Assembly: GCA_018332375.1 (NCBI GenBank)
Contig: BOPV01000001.1
Coordinates: 1,488,001 to 1,552,000, forward strand
Source of the DNA: Roseiterribacter gracilis
GTDB taxonomy: Bacteria; Pseudomonadota; Alphaproteobacteria; BOG-932; Roseiterribacteraceae
Reading direction: 5' to 3'
Length of the DNA: 64,000 nt
Shown one piece after another: positions 54,136 through 62,215 of the stretch. Made by a program: the position numbers and the translations under genes. The notes below the pieces were generated by a model. It saw nothing but the letters and a program-made list of their open reading frames with translations. It searched no databases and was not told where the DNA came from. Every line of letters begins with the position of its first letter. Within the stretch, counting starts at the first letter, position 1.

Positions 54136-55533
54136 GTGAAGCCGTTGAATCCCCTGCGTATCTCGGGGCGAGAGGTGCTGCCGATCGTTGAAGGCGGCAA
54201 GGGCGTTTCCGTGTCGAACGGCGAAAGCTCGGGCGCATGGGCCGCAGCGGGCGGCATCGGCACGTTCTCGGGCGTCAACGCCGACAGCTACGACGCCAAC
54301 GGCGTTGCGATTCCGCAGATCTATCACGGCCGCACGCGTCGCGAGCGCCACGAAGAATTGATCGCCTACGCAATCGCAGGCGGCGTCACGCAGGCGAAAA
54401 TTGCGCACGAACGTTCCAACGGGAACGGCCGCATGCATGTCAACGTGCTGTGGGAAATGGGCGGCGCCGAACGCATCCTGCACGGCATTCTCGAAGGCGC
54501 GAAAGGTCTCGTGCACGGCGTCACCTGCGGTGCCGGCATGCCGTATCGCCTGGCCGAGCTGTGTGCGCGCTATGGCGTCTTCTACTACCCGATCGTTTCG
54601 TCGGCGCGCGCCTTCAATGCGTTGTGGAAGCGCGCTTACAATCGCTTCCCCGAATGGCTTGGCGGCGTCGTCTACGAAGATCCGTGGCTTGCCGGCGGAC
54701 ATAACGGCCTGTCGAACGTCGAAGATCCGTTGAAGCCGGAAGATCCCTATCCGCGCGTGCGCCAGCTGCGCGAAGCGATGGCGGGCTTTGGGCTCGATCA
54801 TATTCCGATCGTGATGGCAGGCGGCGTGTGGTGGCTGTCGGAATGGGAGCATTGGCTCGACAATCCGGAACTCGGCCCGATCGCATTCCAGTTCGGCACG
54901 CGTCCGTTGTTGACGCAGGAAAGCCCGATCTCGCCCGCGTGGAAGCAGAAGCTGCTGACGCTCGAAAAAGGCGACGTCTATCTCAACCGCTTCTCGCCGA
55001 CCGGTTTCTATTCGTCGGCGGTGCGCAACCCATTCCTGCGGCACTTGCAGGAACGTAGCGAACGTCAGGTCGCCTATCAGACCGAGGCGGTCGCCGATCA
55101 CGATTGCGAATTCCCATTCGGCAAGCGCGGGCGTCACGTGTTCCTGACGCATCACGACAAGAAGTCGGCCGATGCGTGGGTGGCGCAGGGCTACACCGAA
55201 GCGATGAAGACGCCGGACAACACGCTGATCTTCGTTACGCCGGAAGACAGCAACCAGATCGTCACCGACCAGATCGAGTGCATGGGCTGCCTGTCGCACT
55301 GCGCCTTCTCGAACTGGGCGCAGAACGAGGAAGGCTCGACCGGCCGCAAGGCCGATCCGCGCAGCTTCTGCATCCAGAAGACGCTGCAGAACATCGCCCA
55401 CTCGGGCGACGTCGATCACCAGCTGATGTTCGCCGGCAACCGCGCCTACCGGTTCCGGGACGACCCGTTCTACGCCAACGGCTTCATTCCGACGGTCGGC
55501 CAGCTGGTCGACCGGATTTCGACCGGCAGGTAG
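54136..55533 (+). CDS. Nitronate-monooxygenase-like flavoprotein with C-terminal Cys motif
   Basis: 465 aa, longer than typical nitronate monooxygenases (about 320-380). The N-terminal part is an FMN-binding TIM barrel of the 2-nitropropane dioxygenase family ('GGKGVSVSNGESSGAWAAAGG', 'KGLVHGVTCGAGMPYRLAEL', 'PIVMAGGVWWLSEWE', 'GPIAFQFGTRPLLTQESP'). The last 130 residues are an extension with 'QIECMGCLSHCAFSNW' (C-x2-C-x3-C) and a further Cys in 'RSFCIQKTLQNIAHSG', suggesting a metal or Fe-S site. Substrate is unknown; nitroalkane oxidation is only by family. It is monocistronic. Confidence 0.8.
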   Translation: MKPLNPLRISGREVLPIVEGGKGVSVSNGESSGAWAAAGGIGTFSGVNADSYDANGVAIPQIYHGRTRRERHEELIAYAIAGGVTQAKIAHERSNGNGRMHVNVLWEMGGAERILHGILEGAKGLVHGVTCGAGMPYRLAELCARYGVFYYPIVSSARAFNALWKRAYNRFPEWLGGVVYEDPWLAGGHNGLSNVEDPLKPEDPYPRVRQLREAMAGFGLDHIPIVMAGGVWWLSEWEHWLDNPELGPIAFQFGTRPLLTQESPISPAWKQKLLTLEKGDVYLNRFSPTGFYSSAVRNPFLRHLQERSERQVAYQTEAVADHDCEFPFGKRGRHVFLTHHDKKSADAWVAQGYTEAMKTPDNTLIFVTPEDSNQIVTDQIECMGCLSHCAFSNWAQNEEGSTGRKADPRSFCIQKTLQNIAHSGDVDHQLMFAGNRAYRFRDDPFYANGFIPTVGQLVDRISTGR

Positions 55534-55541
55534 ACAAAACC

Positions 55542-55583
55542 CAGCCCGTTTCCCGCGTTCACCAAGGCTTCGCGGGCGGGCTG
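55542..55583 (+). terminator. Hairpin downstream of the flavoprotein gene
   Basis: CAGCCCG (55542-55548) pairs with CGGGCTG (55577-55583), with an inner stem CCCGCG (55552-55557) / CGCGGG (55571-55576). It directly follows the stop codon. There is no T-run, so it may be a weak terminator or a 3'-stabilising hairpin. Confidence 0.4.
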
Positions 55584-55629
55584 GCGGCCAAACTTTCCTT
55601 TACGAGCGAACGCGCTAGATTCTCTCCAG

Positions 55630-56055
55630 ATGACCGACCACGCCCCCACCCACGACCACCAGGACCCGGCCGCGCGCCTGGCCGAGTTTGGGCTGCGCCC
55701 GACCCGGCAGCGCCTTGCCTTGGCGCGCCTGCTGTTCGACGGGCGCGAACGGCATTTCACCGCCGATCAGCTGTATGACGAAGCCGCCGGTGCGGGGGCC
55801 AACCTGTCGCTGGCGACGGTCTACAACACGCTGCGCCAGTTCACCTCGGTTGGGCTTCTGCGCGAAGTCTCGGTCGATGCGACGCGCAGTTGGTTCGACA
55901 CCAAGGTCGACGATCACCACCATTTCTTCTTCGAAGAAGATGGGCGGCTGATGGATATCGATCCGGCGCAGATGACGCTGGGCAAACTTCCTGCCGCCCC
56001 CGACGGCAGCGAGATCAAGCGCGTCGACGTCGTCATTCGCGTCGCGAAGCCGTAA
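55630..56055 (+). CDS. irr: Iron-responsive regulator Irr (Fur family)
   Basis: 141 aa. The N-terminal winged helix is 'GLRPTRQRLALARLLFDG' and 'ATVYNTLRQFTSVGLLREV', and the dimerisation/ligand part carries 'DDHHHFFFEEDG' (His cluster about 95-98), the haem-binding HxH/HHH motif of Irr proteins. Irr represses or activates iron and haem genes under iron limitation in alphaproteobacteria. The N-terminal Cys haem-regulatory motif of Bradyrhizobium Irr is absent, as in most homologues. It is monocistronic, 37 bp before a small acidic gene. Confidence 0.9.
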   Translation: MTDHAPTHDHQDPAARLAEFGLRPTRQRLALARLLFDGRERHFTADQLYDEAAGAGANLSLATVYNTLRQFTSVGLLREVSVDATRSWFDTKVDDHHHFFFEEDGRLMDIDPAQMTLGKLPAAPDGSEIKRVDVVIRVAKP

Positions 56056-56092
56056 AAGGCCTCTGCTTCTTTCGCTCGCTTTCGGAGCAACC

Positions 56093-56377
56093 ATGAAAAC
56101 GCCCGCGGATTTCTCGATCGGCGATGAATTCGTCGCGCCCGGTTTGGCCAATGGCCAATTCACGCGCTGGCGCGTCACCGACGTCGGCACGCGCACGATC
56201 GTCGCAATCCGCGTCGACGAAGTGACGGTCGATCGCGATGACGGAAGCCAAGCGACCTACGAAGGCGATGCGGCCGAGCCGTTCCTGCAGGGCCCGCCCT
56301 ACGACGTGCTCGAACATGTCTTCGACGAAGACGATCTGGAAGACGACGATCTGGTCATCGTCACCGACGACGACTGA
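56093..56377 (+). CDS. Small acidic hypothetical protein
   Basis: 94 aa. Predicted soluble, beta-rich ('FSIGDEFVAPGLANGQFTRW', 'VTDVGTRTIVAIRVDEVTV') with a very acidic C-terminus (DEDDLEDDDLVIVTDDD). Not recognised. GGAGCAACC precedes the ATG. It may be co-transcribed with irr, 37 bp upstream, though an iron link is not supported by sequence. Confidence 0.6.
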   Translation: MKTPADFSIGDEFVAPGLANGQFTRWRVTDVGTRTIVAIRVDEVTVDRDDGSQATYEGDAAEPFLQGPPYDVLEHVFDEDDLEDDDLVIVTDDD

Positions 56378-56380
56378 GAT

Positions 56381-56869
56381 CTACTGGACGATCTCGCCGG
56401 GCATCACGCCCCACAATTCTTCGTGGGTCATCCAGCCGCGATAGGAATCGACGCGCACTTCGCACCAGGTCGGATCGCAGCGGACCAGCCGCCCGATCAC
56501 CCCCGGCTCTAACGTTGCGACAGGGGGCGCGCCGAACTTCGCTTCGGCGCGCAGCGGGCTGGGCTGCTTGCCTTGCACGATCACCGACCGGCGTCCCGCG
56601 AGCATGCCTTGATGCACCCAGCCTTCGGTGCCTTCGATGTCGCGGATTTTGCGCCACGTATCGAAGCTGGCGACGACCTCGACCGGCAGGCCTTTGCGCG
56701 TGAACACCCAATCGATCGGATAGGAGGTCGCGGGCCCTGCCCGCACATTGACCTTGTCCGAGCGCAGGACCTGAAACCGCGCCGCGTTCTTTGCGTCGTC
56801 CGCGGCCATGGCGGCTCCCGCGACGAACATCGCGAAGAACGGCAGAAAGAGGCGGAACGAAACGCGCAT
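56381..56869 (-). CDS. Secreted bacterial SH3-domain protein
   Basis: 162 aa from the ATG at 56869. A signal peptide ends near residue 22 ('FVAGAAMAAD'). Two SH3-like units follow: the first with 'VNVRAGPATSYPIDWVFTRK' and 'WRKIRDIEGTEGWVHQGML' (about 42-90), the second with 'GVIGRLVRCDPTWCEVRV' and 'YRGWMTHEELWGV' (about 120-155). This is the SH3-like DUF1058 family of alphaproteobacterial periplasmic proteins, thought to bind cell-wall material. It converges with the acidic small gene, 3 bp apart. Confidence 0.8.
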   Translation of the reverse strand: MRVSFRLFLPFFAMFVAGAAMAADDAKNAARFQVLRSDKVNVRAGPATSYPIDWVFTRKGLPVEVVASFDTWRKIRDIEGTEGWVHQGMLAGRRSVIVQGKQPSPLRAEAKFGAPPVATLEPGVIGRLVRCDPTWCEVRVDSYRGWMTHEELWGVMPGEIVQ

Positions 56870-56938
56870 GAGCAGTAGCAATCAACGAAGACGAAGTCTC
56901 CGATCTGCTTAGCGCGATCGTGCCGCCAGAGATAGCGT

Positions 56939-57391
56939 TCAGAGATAGCGCGCAGTCGCCATCGCCAGTACTGCGATCAACATCAGCACGGTGTTCAGCT
57001 TGGTGGCGAAGGACAGGGTCGTCTGCAGTCGTCCGCGCAGTTGCGGGTCCAGTGCGATCTCGCCGCGCGCCGCGCGCAGCAGCTTGTTCGAGCGCGGGCC
57101 GATGAGCGCTGCGCCGACCACGATCGACAGCACCGCCGCCAGCGCACCGACCTTGAGCGCGAGGCCGGTGTTCGACGTGTCGCCCGGATGCAAGGTCGCC
57201 ATCAAATAGATGCCTGACAGCAAGGTGAGCAGCGCCGCCGGCCCCGTCAGGCGCGGCACCAGCTTCGCCTGGTCGGGCTGCTTTGCCAGCGCCGGCATGA
57301 TCACCCAGGCCAGCAACACGAAGCCGGCCCACACCACGCCGCCAAGGACGTGCACGCCGCGCGCGACTAGGATCAGTCCACCGAAGTCCAT
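56939..57391 (-). CDS. Small membrane protein regulated with a divergent TetR gene
   Basis: 150 aa from the ATG at 57391, after GGGAATC. Four membrane helices (about 5-27, 45-65, 75-95 and 125-147) and a conserved-looking 'RGVHVLGGVVWAGFVLL' near the N-terminus reminiscent of CopD/DUF2269-like four-helix proteins with a His in helix 1. Function is not established. It is divergent from a TetR regulator and shares the 76-bp gap with it; a perfect palindrome there is a likely operator, so repression by the TetR protein is probable. Confidence 0.7.
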   Translation of the reverse strand: MDFGGLILVARGVHVLGGVVWAGFVLLAWVIMPALAKQPDQAKLVPRLTGPAALLTLLSGIYLMATLHPGDTSNTGLALKVGALAAVLSIVVGAALIGPRSNKLLRAARGEIALDPQLRGRLQTTLSFATKLNTVLMLIAVLAMATARYL

Positions 57392-57415
57392 GATGATTCC
57401 CAAGCTCCATGATTG

Positions 57416-57434
57416 ACTATACACACTGTATAGT
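57416..57434. promoter_or_regulatory. Palindromic operator for the TetR regulator
   Basis: ACTATACA (57416-57423), spacer CAC, TGTATAGT (57427-57434) form a perfect 8-bp-arm palindrome in the divergent gap between the membrane gene (start 57391) and the TetR gene (start 57468). Size, symmetry and position match TetR-type operators. TATAGT/TATACA also resemble -10 boxes on both strands, so binding would block both promoters. Confidence 0.7.
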
Positions 57435-57467
57435 GGACATCTTCGCCGTCAAGCAGCGGCAACGCGC

Positions 57468-58073
57468 GTGAAGCCCCGCCCCTATCGCAGCGACGTGCGT
57501 GACTCTGCGGCAGCGGAAACGCGCGCCAAAATTCTGGCGGCCGCGCGCGACGTGCTGGCCGATGCAAAACAGACCAAGCTGTCGATGGAGACGGTCGCCA
57601 ACCGCGCCGGTGTCACGCGCCTCACCGTCTACAACCAGTTCGAAACCAAACAAGGTTTGCTTGACGCGGCGTTCGACGACATCGCCGAAGAAGGCGGCCT
57701 GTTCGAACTGCACGACATCATGGCGGGCAAAGATCCGCATGCTGCGCTGTTGCGCGTCGTCGAAATCTTCTGCCGCTTCTGGGGCAACTATGGCATCGCA
57801 ATGTTGAAGCTGGCGCTGGCCGCCAGCGATCCTGACGTTGCAAGCAACCTGCAAGAACGCAAGGAACGCAGGCGCAAGCTGTTGGATACCTTGCTCAGCC
57901 GGATATTTCCGCGCGACAAGCCAGCCCGTAGAAAAGAGCTGGTCGACACGTTGTTCGCGCTGACAAGCTTCGAATTCTATCGTCATCTGGACCAGCCCGG
58001 CCGCAGCGCGCAGCAGATCGAAGCGATCGTCTGCGACCTCGCGCAGGCTGCGCTGGCCCTACGCAAACGTTGA
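57468..58073 (+). CDS. TetR-family transcriptional regulator
   Basis: 201 aa from the GTG at 57468. The N-terminal HTH is 'ETRAKILAAARDVLAD' and 'SMETVANRAGVTRLTVYNQF' (about 18-60), then a helical ligand-binding domain. It probably represses itself and the divergent membrane gene through the palindrome at 57416-57434. It lies 12 bp before an exported amidohydrolase gene, with which it may be co-transcribed. Confidence 0.9.
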   Translation: MKPRPYRSDVRDSAAAETRAKILAAARDVLADAKQTKLSMETVANRAGVTRLTVYNQFETKQGLLDAAFDDIAEEGGLFELHDIMAGKDPHAALLRVVEIFCRFWGNYGIAMLKLALAASDPDVASNLQERKERRRKLLDTLLSRIFPRDKPARRKELVDTLFALTSFEFYRHLDQPGRSAQQIEAIVCDLAQAALALRKR

Positions 58074-58085
58074 TCGGAGAAAAAC

Positions 58086-58955
58086 GTGCATCGCCTGTTC
58101 GCTGTCACCCTCGTCTTGTTGGCCAGCACGTCGGCCTACGCCGCCGATGCCTATCGCGGCCCGATCATCGACGTGCACGCGCATCTGCGCCTCAGCGACA
58201 AGGACGGGCTGAACAAGACCCACCCGCTGGGCACCGATGCGCTACGCACGCTCGACGATGCAGCGGGCGTGCAGCAAAGCGCGTTGATCGTCATCGCGCG
58301 CAAAGGCCAGATCGATGCGACCAAGGCGCAGAACGATGCGGTGATTGCCGCCGCCGCGGCGACACCGGGCCGATTCTTTCCCGTAGTCTCGGTGCATCCA
58401 GCCGACGGCGAGGCCGCGATCGCCGAACTCGAGCGACTGGCCAAGCTCGGCGCCAAGATGGTGAAGCTGCATCCCAACACGCAGAATTTCGATGTCAGCG
58501 ATCCCGCTGTCGCGACCGTCGCCGCGGCATGTGCGCGTCTCGGTCTCGTCATGCTGTTCGATTCGTACAAACCCTGGGACGCGTCGCAGATCGGCAAGTT
58601 TGTTTTGCTGACGGTCAGTAATCCGACAGCAAAGTTCGTGCTGGCGCATATGGGCTTCTCGCAGTTCCGCGAGACCGGGACCTTCGCGCAACTGCGCAAG
58701 ATCGGCGTCGGCACCAACAATGTCTGGTTCGACATTTCCGCCATCGGCACGACCTATGCCGGCTCGCCGTTGCAGGCGGAATTTGTCTGGACGATGCGGC
58801 AGATCGGGACGGACCGGATTCTGTTCGGCTCGGACTGGCCCGTCGACACGCCCGCAGCTGCGCTTGCAGCGGTGCGCAAGCTCGGTCTGACCGCCAGCGA
58901 GCAACGGCAAGTGCTGCACGACAACGCGGTTTCGCTTCTCGGACTCACGCCGTAG
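58086..58955 (+). CDS. Exported amidohydrolase-2-family hydrolase
   Basis: 289 aa from the GTG at 58086. Signal peptide to about residue 19 ('LLASTSAYAADA'). The TIM-barrel metal hydrolase has 'IIDVHAHLRL' (HxH about 30-32), 'KMVKLHPNTQNF', 'FVLAHMGFSQF' and 'RILFGSDWPVDTP' (metal Asp about 246), all typical of the amidohydrolase_2 (TIM-barrel decarboxylase/hydrolase) family. A periplasmic location is unusual for the family, most of which are cytoplasmic. Substrate unknown. Confidence 0.8.
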   Translation: MHRLFAVTLVLLASTSAYAADAYRGPIIDVHAHLRLSDKDGLNKTHPLGTDALRTLDDAAGVQQSALIVIARKGQIDATKAQNDAVIAAAAATPGRFFPVVSVHPADGEAAIAELERLAKLGAKMVKLHPNTQNFDVSDPAVATVAAACARLGLVMLFDSYKPWDASQIGKFVLLTVSNPTAKFVLAHMGFSQFRETGTFAQLRKIGVGTNNVWFDISAIGTTYAGSPLQAEFVWTMRQIGTDRILFGSDWPVDTPAAALAAVRKLGLTASEQRQVLHDNAVSLLGLTP

Positions 58956-59058
58956 CAACGCAGATTGGTCCTGCGTGCCGTGCGCGAGCGGCACTTGTTG
59001 TTGTGGCGCGGCGGGCGCTTCGATCGCAACCTGACTTCCTGGCTGCGAATTCTGCCCG

Positions 59059-59973
59059 ATGAACATCTTTCTCTACGCGTCGATCGTGCTGGTCTGGGGC
59101 TCGACCTGGCTGGCGATCAAATTCCAGCTTGGCGACGTGCCTGCTTCGGTATCGGTCTGCTGGCGCTTTGCGCTGGCCGCGATGGCGATGGCCTTGTGGT
59201 GCACTGCGCGCGGCCAGTCGCTGCGCCTGTCGCGCGGACAGCACGCACGGCTGGCGCTGCTGGGCTCGTTGATGTTCTGCGGCAATTACGAACTCGTCTA
59301 CGAAGCCGAGCGCTATCTCACCTCGGGCCTGGTGGCGCTGATTTTCTCGCTGCTGCCGCTGTTCAACATCGTGCTGGCTGCCCTGCTGCTGCGTCGCCCG
59401 CTGCCGATGCGCGCGCTGCTCGGCGCCTGCGTCGGCGTCACTGGCGTCGTCATCACCTTCTGGCCCGACATCGTCGCGTTCGACCTCGCCAAGACCGGCA
59501 GCGTCGGGTTGGTGATCGCGGTCGGCGGTACGCTACTGGCGTCGCTCGGCAACATGGTGGCGATCCGCAATTCCGAACATGGCGTACCGGTTCTGCCCGG
59601 CACCGCAATCGCGATGGCCTATGGCGCGCTGTGTTGCGCTGTGCTGGTCGTGATCCGCGGCGACCGCTTCGTCATCGATCTCAGCACGCCGTATTTGCTG
59701 TCGCTCGCCTATCTCGCTTTGTTCGGATCGGTGGTCGCGTTCGGTTGCTATCTGACCTTACTGGGCCGCATCGGCATCGAGCGCGCCGCCTACAGCGCTT
59801 TGTTGATTCCCATCGTCGCGCTGATCATCTCGCACTTTTTCGAAGGCTATGAATGGGGCGCGCGCCTGTCGTTCGGTTTGCTCTTCGCACTGGGCGGGAA
59901 CGCGATTACCTTGATGAAGTCGCCGTTGCGCAAGCGCGCAGCCGCCGCAGTTCCAGCCGGCGGTGCCGCATGA
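59059..59973 (+). CDS. EamA/DMT-family exporter
   Basis: 304 aa with about ten membrane helices in two EamA repeats: 'YASIVLVWGSTWLAIKFQLG' near the N-terminus and 'GGTLLASLGNMVAIRNSEHG' in the second half. It exports an unknown metabolite. The stop overlaps the phosphoesterase start (ATGA). About 100 bp separate it from the amidohydrolase gene with no clear promoter or terminator. Confidence 0.88.
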   Translation: MNIFLYASIVLVWGSTWLAIKFQLGDVPASVSVCWRFALAAMAMALWCTARGQSLRLSRGQHARLALLGSLMFCGNYELVYEAERYLTSGLVALIFSLLPLFNIVLAALLLRRPLPMRALLGACVGVTGVVITFWPDIVAFDLAKTGSVGLVIAVGGTLLASLGNMVAIRNSEHGVPVLPGTAIAMAYGALCCAVLVVIRGDRFVIDLSTPYLLSLAYLALFGSVVAFGCYLTLLGRIGIERAAYSALLIPIVALIISHFFEGYEWGARLSFGLLFALGGNAITLMKSPLRKRAAAAVPAGGAA

Positions 59974-60710
59974 TCCAACAATTCGCCGCTCTGGCCGACA
60001 TTCACGGCAATCTGACCGCGCTGGACGCCGTGATTGCCGACGTCGAACGGCGCGGCATCGCGACCGTCGTTCTGCTCGGCGATCTTTTGTCGGGGCCGTT
60101 GCAGCCGCGCGAAACCGCCGACCGGCTGATGTCGCTGGGCGCGATTGCGATCGCCGGCAATCACGAACGCCAGCTGCTGCAATACGCACGCGACAAGATG
60201 GGCGCGTCAGACGGCTTCGCCGCCGACGCGATCACGCCGGCGCAGCGTGCGTGGCTTGCGACCTTGCCGCCGACCTATCAGCTCGATCACGACGTGCTGC
60301 TCTGTCATGGCACGCCGACTGACGATTTGACCTATCTGCTCGAAACCATCGTGCCGACGGGCGTGCGCCCGGCGACTCATGACGAGGTTGCGGCGCGCGT
60401 TGGTGCGTGCGACGCGCGACTCATTCTGTGCGGGCACAGCCATCAACCGCGCATGCGACGGCTCGACGACGGACGGCTGGTGGTCAATCCCGGCAGTGTC
60501 GGATTGCAGGCGTACGAGGATGATCACGTCTATCCGCACACGGCGGAAACCGGATCGCCGCATGCACGCTACGCCATCTTCACGCGCGGGGAGTCCGGCT
60601 GGCTGGTCGACTTCATCGCCGTCCCCTATGCGTGGAATGACGAAGCGCGCATCGCCGAAAGCAACGGTCGCAGCGACTGGGCGATGGCGTTGCGCACCGG
60701 ACGCGTCTGA
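59970..60710 (+). CDS. Metallophosphoesterase (YfcE/calcineurin-like)
   Basis: 246 aa from the ATG at 59970, overlapping the EamA stop. Metal-binding motifs: 'ALADIHGNLTAL' (D, H about 9-11), 'VVLLGDLLSGP' (D about 39), 'AIAGNHERQ' (N, H about 63), 'LLCHGTPTDD' (H about 112) and 'LCGHSHQPRMRR' (H about 156, 158). It is a cytoplasmic phosphodiesterase of the family acting on various phosphoesters; the substrate is not deducible. Confidence 0.87.
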   Translation: MIQQFAALADIHGNLTALDAVIADVERRGIATVVLLGDLLSGPLQPRETADRLMSLGAIAIAGNHERQLLQYARDKMGASDGFAADAITPAQRAWLATLPPTYQLDHDVLLCHGTPTDDLTYLLETIVPTGVRPATHDEVAARVGACDARLILCGHSHQPRMRRLDDGRLVVNPGSVGLQAYEDDHVYPHTAETGSPHARYAIFTRGESGWLVDFIAVPYAWNDEARIAESNGRSDWAMALRTGRV

Positions 60711-60799
60711 TAGGCGCTAAGACTTTCCGAAGACCGCGTTCGTATAGAAAATTTCGTTGATGGTGCGGGAGTAAAACCGCGCGCCACAGCGATCAGAAA

Positions 60800-60830
60800 C
60801 AGTTCTCCGGCGCATCAATCAGGAGAACTG
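60800..60830 (+). promoter_or_regulatory. Hairpin enclosing the ribosome-binding site of the PEP-CTERM gene
   Basis: CAGTTCTCC (60800-60808) pairs perfectly with GGAGAACTG (60822-60830), 13-nt loop. The second arm contains the Shine-Dalgarno AGGAGA (60821-60826), 7 nt before the ATG at 60834, so the stem would hide it. A translational switch is inferred; the trigger is unknown. Confidence 0.55.
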
Positions 60831-60833
60831 TGG

Positions 60834-61487
60834 ATGCATATTTGTCGACTCGGCGTAGCGATTGCGATCGCCGCGCTCTTCGGACTGGCGACGCCCGCGC
60901 GCGCCGTTCCCAGCGGTCACGTCACCGACGATGTCGGTGTTTTTCTTTCGACCTTCACCGGCGCCAAAACGCCCGATCTCGACGTCGCTGCAATCGACGT
61001 TCGCTTTCAGGGTTCGTATTTCAAACTGACCGGCGTCATGGCCGGCAACATCGATACGAGCCATGCGGGCATCTATGCCTGGGGCATCGATCGCGGCGCC
61101 GGCCAGGAGCATTTCGTGCATGGCATGCCGCCGGCCGGGTTTGGCGTGAAGTTCGACACTGTGTTGCTGGTCAACAATGACGGCACCGCCAATACGCTCG
61201 ACTTCGTGGCGGGCGGTGGATTGAAGCCGTGTAGTACCTGCGTGATCACGATCAAGGACAATGTCGTCACCGCGTTGTTGCCGCTTGATCTCGTCTCGTC
61301 ACGGGGGCTGAGTCAGGGCGCCTTCACGTTCAACCTCTGGCCACGCGTCGCGCTGAACAGCAACGCGGACATTTCCGACTTCGCACCCGACGCGTCGAAT
61401 GTCGGCGTGCCGGAGCCCGCCAGCGTCACCCTGCTTGCGGTCGGCCTGTTGGCCTTGTTCGGCGTGCGCCGCGTGCGGTTCGGTTGA
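60834..61487 (+). CDS. PEP-CTERM sorting-domain secreted protein
   Basis: 217 aa. Signal peptide to about residue 24 ('GLATPARAVP'). The central part (25-190) is a beta-rich domain with one Cys pair ('KPCSTCVI') and no recognised enzyme motif. The C-terminal 26 residues, starting 'VPEPASVTLLAVGLLALFG' and ending in an Arg-rich tail, are a textbook PEP-CTERM anchor cleaved by exosortase in extracellular-polysaccharide-producing bacteria. No exosortase gene is in this window. It stands alone after 123 bp with an RBS-covering hairpin. Confidence 0.88.
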   Translation: MHICRLGVAIAIAALFGLATPARAVPSGHVTDDVGVFLSTFTGAKTPDLDVAAIDVRFQGSYFKLTGVMAGNIDTSHAGIYAWGIDRGAGQEHFVHGMPPAGFGVKFDTVLLVNNDGTANTLDFVAGGGLKPCSTCVITIKDNVVTALLPLDLVSSRGLSQGAFTFNLWPRVALNSNADISDFAPDASNVGVPEPASVTLLAVGLLALFGVRRVRFG

Positions 61488-61532
61488 TGAGGAGAGCCGG
61501 CGCGCGCACGCACCTCCCGCGCGCCGGCTCGC

Positions 61533-62093
61533 TCAGCGAACAAATAGCGCGTCGGCCTGCGCCACGCCGGTCGCGTCGTTCAGCACGTCGCCCGGCCGGT
61601 TGCCATAGCCGATCGCTGCACCGCGCCACACCATGTCCATGTAGTCGGCCGTGAGCCGCAGCGTCTGCAGCAGCGGCTCGGCGACGCTGCGATCTTCGTC
61701 GCTGACCGCAGTGATCGCCCAGAGGCCGCGCGATGCCATGCGTGCACGGAAATTGAGAGTCGGCACACGCATCCAACCCGACCAGTGATCGAGATAGAGC
61801 TTCGCGGGCGCCGGCAGCGAATACCAATAGACTGGCGCGACGAACACCAGGTCGCTGGCCGCCAGTGTCGCGTCGAGCAAGCGCCGCGCGTCGCCTTCGG
61901 GCGGCGGATACACACCGCCCGACGGCTCGTGGCGCGTGTCGGCGAAGGGCGGCAGCGCCGCCTCGTCGAGACGCAGCCAGGTCTGTTGCACGTCGGCCGG
62001 CAATGCAGCCGCCGCACGGCGCGCGAGACGTTCGCTATTGCCGTCGCGACGGGCGCCGGCGAGCAGAAAGAGAAAAGACCGGGTCGTTGTCAT
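61533..62093 (-). CDS. NAD(P)H-dependent FMN reductase-like flavodoxin-fold protein
   Basis: 186 aa. The flavodoxin-like fold starts 'FLFLLAGARRDGNSERLARR' (phosphate loop S/G-x-R-x-x-G/S-N-S, about 6-25), with 'SDLVFVAPVYWYSLPAPAKLYLD' (about 92-114, in parts) giving the flavin-contact tip typical of NADPH-dependent FMN reductases and azoreductase-like enzymes. Cytoplasmic. Convergent with the PEP-CTERM gene (45 bp) and divergent from a VOC gene. Specific electron acceptor unknown. Confidence 0.82.
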   Translation of the reverse strand: MTTTRSFLFLLAGARRDGNSERLARRAAAALPADVQQTWLRLDEAALPPFADTRHEPSGGVYPPPEGDARRLLDATLAASDLVFVAPVYWYSLPAPAKLYLDHWSGWMRVPTLNFRARMASRGLWAITAVSDEDRSVAEPLLQTLRLTADYMDMVWRGAAIGYGNRPGDVLNDATGVAQADALFVR

Positions 62094-62215
62094 GCAGCGA
62101 CTTTGGCTTCCCTTTCGACCGCGGCAAGCGAGCTTGTCACTTGGCTGATCTGCATGGAACGGACCCGATCAGCCGCCGCGGGCGTTTCCTTGGCGGAACT
62201 ACGGAGACAGCAACC

